Shown here one piece after another: positions 61,193 to 64,000 of a stretch of 64,000 nt of DNA. The notes beneath the pieces are model-generated. The model had not been told where the DNA came from and searched no databases. It saw nothing but the letters and a program-made list of their open reading frames with translations. The DNA is taken from the NCBI RefSeq assembly GCF_003688665.1, contig NZ_REFO01000013.1:62001-126000 (forward strand), in the 5' to 3' direction. Source of the DNA: Hydrogenothermus marinus. GTDB taxonomy: Bacteria; Aquificota; Aquificia; Aquificales; Hydrogenothermaceae. The first letter of the stretch is position 1, and the number at the start of each line of letters is the position of its first letter. The position numbers were made by a program, and so were the translations under genes.

Positions 61193-61597
61193 TTATCGGC
61201 AATTTACGGTATAAGAACCACTTGTATCCTTTTGTGCTGTACAAGTAACTGTTTGACCATTAACTGTAATATTTCCAGTATAAGAAATACTTTCAGTATT
61301 AGTTCCAGGGTTGTTTAAAGTTAAAGTAATTTCACTATCCCCAACTTTACATGTTTGTGTCGTATCCAATGCATTATATGTGTATTCAATAAGAAGAGTA
61401 CCGATACACTTTTTAAAATCTGCTTCTGCTCTTAAGAATGCAGCCTTTTGTCTATATTTTGCAAACTGAGGAATAGCAATTGCTGCTAATATTGCTATTA
61501 TTGCTACTACCACTAGTAGCTCAATTAATGTGAAACCTTTTTGAGCTTTTTTCTTCTTAAGCTCAAGTTCTTCTTGTTTGATGAGTTCTTCCTTCAT
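61193..61597 (-). CDS. pilA: Type IV pilin (PilA-like)
   Basis: The 134-aa prepilin has the cleavage site KG-FTLIELLVVVAIIAILAAI (after G21) and Glu at +5. The mature protein is 113 aa with four cysteines (64, 83, 119, 133), the last pair forming the usual C-terminal D-loop, and a beta-rich end. One sequon, N109-I-T, is present. The 21-residue leader MKEELIKQEELELKKKKAQKG is much longer than the usual 5-7. AGGAGG precedes ATG 61597 and no internal Met exists, so the long leader is real. A sigma-54-like promoter and pilSR lie upstream. Confidence 0.93.
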   Translation of the reverse strand: MKEELIKQEELELKKKKAQKGFTLIELLVVVAIIAILAAIAIPQFAKYRQKAAFLRAEADFKKCIGTLLIEYTYNALDTTQTCKVGDSEITLTLNNPGTNTESISYTGNITVNGQTVTCTAQKDTSGSYTVNCR

Positions 61598-61635
61598 CTT
61601 TTATACCTCCTAAATTTAATTTTGTTATTTTTATA

Positions 61636-61651
61636 CTCAAAATATATGCCA
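61636..61651 (-). promoter_or_regulatory. Sigma-54-like promoter of pilA
   Basis: On the minus strand TGGCAT (61646-61651), five bases, then TTGAG (61636-61640). This fits TGGCAC-N5-TTGCW, with GG exact and the -12 GC changed to GA. It lies about 40 bases before the pilA start and next to a sigma-54 activator gene. Confidence 0.65.
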
Positions 61652-61696
61652 GCTTTTAGCTATGGAATTTAGTAAAAATTAAAAGTATTTAGTCTG

Positions 61697-61728
61697 ATTT
61701 TTGTCATTTTAATTAACAATTTTTGTCA
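61697..61728. promoter_or_regulatory. Paired direct repeats, candidate PilR sites
   Basis: ATTTTTGTCA occurs at 61697-61706 and 61719-61728, spaced 22 bp start to start (two helical turns), about 45-90 bases upstream of the sigma-54-like promoter. The second copy overlaps the pilR stop codon. TGTC repeats are described for PilR sites in Pseudomonas. Confidence 0.5.
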
Positions 61729-63084
61729 ATCTTTAAAATACTTATCATATCTATATCTAAACTCTCTAAAAGATATACCTAAAATCTCTGCTGCTTTTGA
61801 TTTTACTTTGCCTGCTTTTTCATAAGCATATCTTATTATAGATTTTTCTATATTATCCATTACTTGTTTTAAGTCCATATTATCTTCTGGGAAATTTTTA
61901 ATTTGAAATTCAGATTTTGTATCATCTATAAAAATAGAGTTTAAAGAATTTATTTCAAAATATTCATTTAGTTTTAGTTCTTCATCTTCAGATAAAATTA
62001 CTGCTTTTTCTATTATATTTTTAAGTTCTCTTATGTTTCCTTTTAAATCTAAGGTTTTTAAATAAGTAATAAACTGAGGATCTATTTTTTTTATTTCTTT
62101 ATTATATTTTTTTATTAGCTCTTTTAAAATCTGTTCAACAAGTAAGGGAATATCTTCTTTTCGTTCTCTTAATGGTGGTAAATTTATTGTTATTGTTGAA
62201 AGTCTATAATATAAATCTTCTCTAAATTCTCCTTTTTCTATCTGTTTTTTTAAATCTTTATTTGTTGCTGATATTATTCTTACATCAACTTCTATTTCTT
62301 TTGTTGAACCAAGAGGTCTTATTTTTCTTTCTTCTAAAAATCTTAAAAGCTTTGCTTGAAGTGGTAATGGCATTTCTCCTATCTCATCTAAAAATAAAGT
62401 ACCTCCATTTGCTTCTTCTATAAGTCCTTTTTTATCTTTATCAGCTCCTGTAAAGGCTCCTTTCTTATAACCAAATAGCTCACTTTCCAGTAAATCTGCT
62501 GGTATTGCTGCACAATTAACTGCAATAAAAGGTTTATTTTTTCTATTACTATAAGAATGTATTGCTTTTGCTGTAATTTCTTTTCCTGTTCCTGTTTCTC
62601 CAGTAATTAAAATATTTATATCATATGGTGCTACCTTTTTTATTGTTTTTTTTACAAGTTGAATAGCTTTAGATTTTCCTGTTAAGAACTGTTCTTCTAA
62701 AATATTTTTATTGTCTAAGTTTTTTTCAATTTCTAACTTTTCTTTAACATTATTTATTAAATTTTTTATATCAGATACTTCAAAAGGTTTAGATATATAA
62801 TCTGAAGCTCCTTTTTTTAAAGCTTCTACTGCTGTTTTAGAATCTGCAAAAGCAGTAATCATAAAAATCTGAATATCTGGATTTCTTTGTTTTAATTGAG
62901 GAATTATATCTATCCCTGAACCATCTGGTAGTCTAATATCTATAAATGCTATATCATATATTTTATTTTTTGATTGGAAATCCTGTATAGAATAAGCTTT
63001 TTCTATCTCAAATCCTGAATCTTCTAACAATATAGATAATATCTCTGTTATACTTTGCTCATCATCAACTATTAATGCTTTCAT
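61726..63084 (-). CDS. pilR: Sigma-54 response regulator, PilR-like
   Basis: The 452-aa NtrC-family activator has a receiver domain (about 1-118, phosphoacceptor D49 in FIDIRLPDGSG), an AAA+ domain (about 135-375; Walker A GETGTGKE, sigma-54 contact loop GAFTGA, Walker B GGTLFLDEIGE) and a C-terminal Fis-type helix-turn-helix (KSKAAEILGISFREFRYR). Being next to pilS and directly upstream of pilA suggests PilR, the pilin activator. It overlaps pilS by 20 bases. Confidence 0.92.
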   Translation of the reverse strand: MKALIVDDEQSITEILSILLEDSGFEIEKAYSIQDFQSKNKIYDIAFIDIRLPDGSGIDIIPQLKQRNPDIQIFMITAFADSKTAVEALKKGASDYISKPFEVSDIKNLINNVKEKLEIEKNLDNKNILEEQFLTGKSKAIQLVKKTIKKVAPYDINILITGETGTGKEITAKAIHSYSNRKNKPFIAVNCAAIPADLLESELFGYKKGAFTGADKDKKGLIEEANGGTLFLDEIGEMPLPLQAKLLRFLEERKIRPLGSTKEIEVDVRIISATNKDLKKQIEKGEFREDLYYRLSTITINLPPLRERKEDIPLLVEQILKELIKKYNKEIKKIDPQFITYLKTLDLKGNIRELKNIIEKAVILSEDEELKLNEYFEINSLNSIFIDDTKSEFQIKNFPEDNMDLKQVMDNIEKSIIRYAYEKAGKVKSKAAEILGISFREFRYRYDKYFKD

Positions 63085-64000
63085 TTTTAGCCTTTATAGG
63101 TAATTTAATAATAAATTTTGCTCCGCCTAATTCTTCACTTTTAGAAACTAAAATATTACCATCTAAATTTATAGCAATATTTTTTGCTATTGCAAGACCA
63201 AGTCCTGTTCCTTTTGGGTTTTCAGTAAAAAAAGGATCAAAAATCTTATCTTTTATATCTTCTGATATTCCTTTACCATCATCTTCTATTATTAAAATTA
63301 GATTTTCATCATTGTTATTTAATGTTATTTTTACTTTTGATTTTGACCAATATAAAGCATTTTTAAAAATATTATCAATTAATGAGTAAATAGCTTTTTT
63401 GTTTGCTCTTATTTTTATAGGTTTTGTATTTAATATAATTTTTTTCCCTAATGTATGAGATTTAACAATTTCATTTATTAGTTCATCAAGGTTAATAATT
63501 TCCTCATTTTCTTTATATGGATCTGTTAATCTTAAAAAATTTTTTAAAAGCTCATCAACTCTTTTTGATTCTTTATATATAATATCAACTAATTTCTCAT
63601 TTATTTTTCCTTCTTTGATTAATTGAGCAGCTCCACTAATGGATGCTAAAGGATTTTTTATTTCATGGGCTAAATTTGCAGATATTTCATATAATTTTTT
63701 ATACATCTGAGTTTTTTTCTTTTCATCTTCTAATATTTTAATTTCTTTTTGTTGTTGTTCTAATCTTTTATTTAAAGCAATTCCTGCAAAAGCTATTATG
63801 AAAAATGAAAATCCGTGTAAGAATGAAGGAATTAATAAATTAGAAATTCCATCTGAATTATACATATATCTTACAGATATATAAGATATAAAAGATATTA
63901 CAGAAAGTATATAAGCATTATTTTTTCCAGTTAATAAACTATAAAAGAATATTGGAAATAAATATAAGATAGAAAGATAAAAAACAGAATTATAATTAAA
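63065..64000 (-). CDS. pilS: Sensor histidine kinase, PilS-like (5' end outside window)
   Basis: The frame is open on the minus strand to the window edge, so the gene continues past 64000 and Met at 63865 is internal. The visible N-terminal part is hydrophobic, with segments such as YLFPIFFYSLLTG and FLHGFSFFIIAFAGIAL, that is, several membrane helices as in PilS. After a coiled segment comes the HisKA motif NLAHEIKNPLASISGAAQL with the phospho-His, then the ATPase N box region and GKGISEDIKDKIFDPFF, GTGLGLAIAKNI and GGAKFIIKLP. No PAS domain is seen. It pairs with the adjacent regulator. Confidence 0.9.
   Translation of the reverse strand, partial: FNYNSVFYLSILYLFPIFFYSLLTGKNNAYILSVISFISYISVRYMYNSDGISNLLIPSFLHGFSFFIIAFAGIALNKRLEQQQKEIKILEDEKKKTQMYKKLYEISANLAHEIKNPLASISGAAQLIKEGKINEKLVDIIYKESKRVDELLKNFLRLTDPYKENEEIINLDELINEIVKSHTLGKKIILNTKPIKIRANKKAIYSLIDNIFKNALYWSKSKVKITLNNNDENLILIIEDDGKGISEDIKDKIFDPFFTENPKGTGLGLAIAKNIAINLDGNILVSKSEELGGAKFIIKLPIKAKNESINS

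Overview
The window is AT-rich, gene-dense bacterial chromosomal DNA (roughly 30% GC by eye). Proteins are rich in Lys, Glu and Ile, and genes overlap or sit a few bases apart. Gene content is Gram-negative (lpxD, Skp/OmpH, PlsX/PlsY, flagella, type IV pilins) with thermophile and autotroph features: a split complex I, a biotin 2-oxoacid carboxylase and a separate fumarate reductase Fe-S subunit. This fits Aquificota, most likely Hydrogenothermaceae (Sulfurihydrogenibium or Persephonella relatives). The placement is inference. No gene-free stretch exceeds 300 bases, and I see no CRISPR array, insertion sequence or prophage.

1-5.2 kb: 3' end of an M3 oligopeptidase, a tiny membrane protein, an ABM-fold protein, a VapBC toxin-antitoxin pair with promoter and operator, then nuoA-nuoB-nuoCD. 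5.2-11.9 kb: pgpA, purM, a GH63-like/DUF547 fusion, purN, a membrane globin-PsiE fusion, skp and lpxD. 11.9-17.3 kb: ccdA and a TlpA-like thioredoxin, an orphan SdhB/FrdB, an AI-2E-type permease, a 33-aa membrane peptide, uvrC and a cysteine-poor redoxin. 17.4-20.3 kb: phhB, hpt, leuA (with a palindrome at its promoter) and a cytochrome c'-like protein.

20.3-25.7 kb: the late flagellar cluster read on the minus strand (Maf/DUF115 glycosylation factor, flagellin, FlaG, FliD, FliS and a small helical protein), with sigma-28-like promoters. 25.8-27.6 kb: a biotin carboxylase large subunit. 27.7-35.8 kb: ftsW-murG-murB-ddl-ftsQ-ftsA-ftsZ followed by pgsA and plsY. 35.8-37.9 kb: bifunctional Rel. 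38.0-46.3 kb: one long minus-strand operon from an aminotransferase through envelope proteins into pseB-C-F-G-H-I, a full pseudaminic acid pathway that probably supplies sugar for the flagellin through the Maf protein 13 kb away.

46.4-58.6 kb: housekeeping genes (sfsA, TRIC channel, a nitrilase-family amidase, aspS, a short sigma-70 factor, tRNA-Ser(GCU), thiE, queA, a cold-shock gene with a structured leader, miaB, a DUF151 nuclease, and rpmF-plsX-fabH). 58.6-64.0 kb: a pilus region containing pilS (runs off the window), pilR, a type IV pilin with a sigma-54-like promoter and paired upstream repeats, and a second prepilin-like gene overlapping an STT3/PglB-type oligosaccharyltransferase.

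The best candidates for something undescribed are the prepilin/oligosaccharyltransferase pair (with a perfect 51-bp duplication inside the pilin helix), the globin-PsiE membrane sensor, the GH63-DUF547 fusion inside a purine operon, and the alternative RNA structures after flagellin and before the cold-shock gene.
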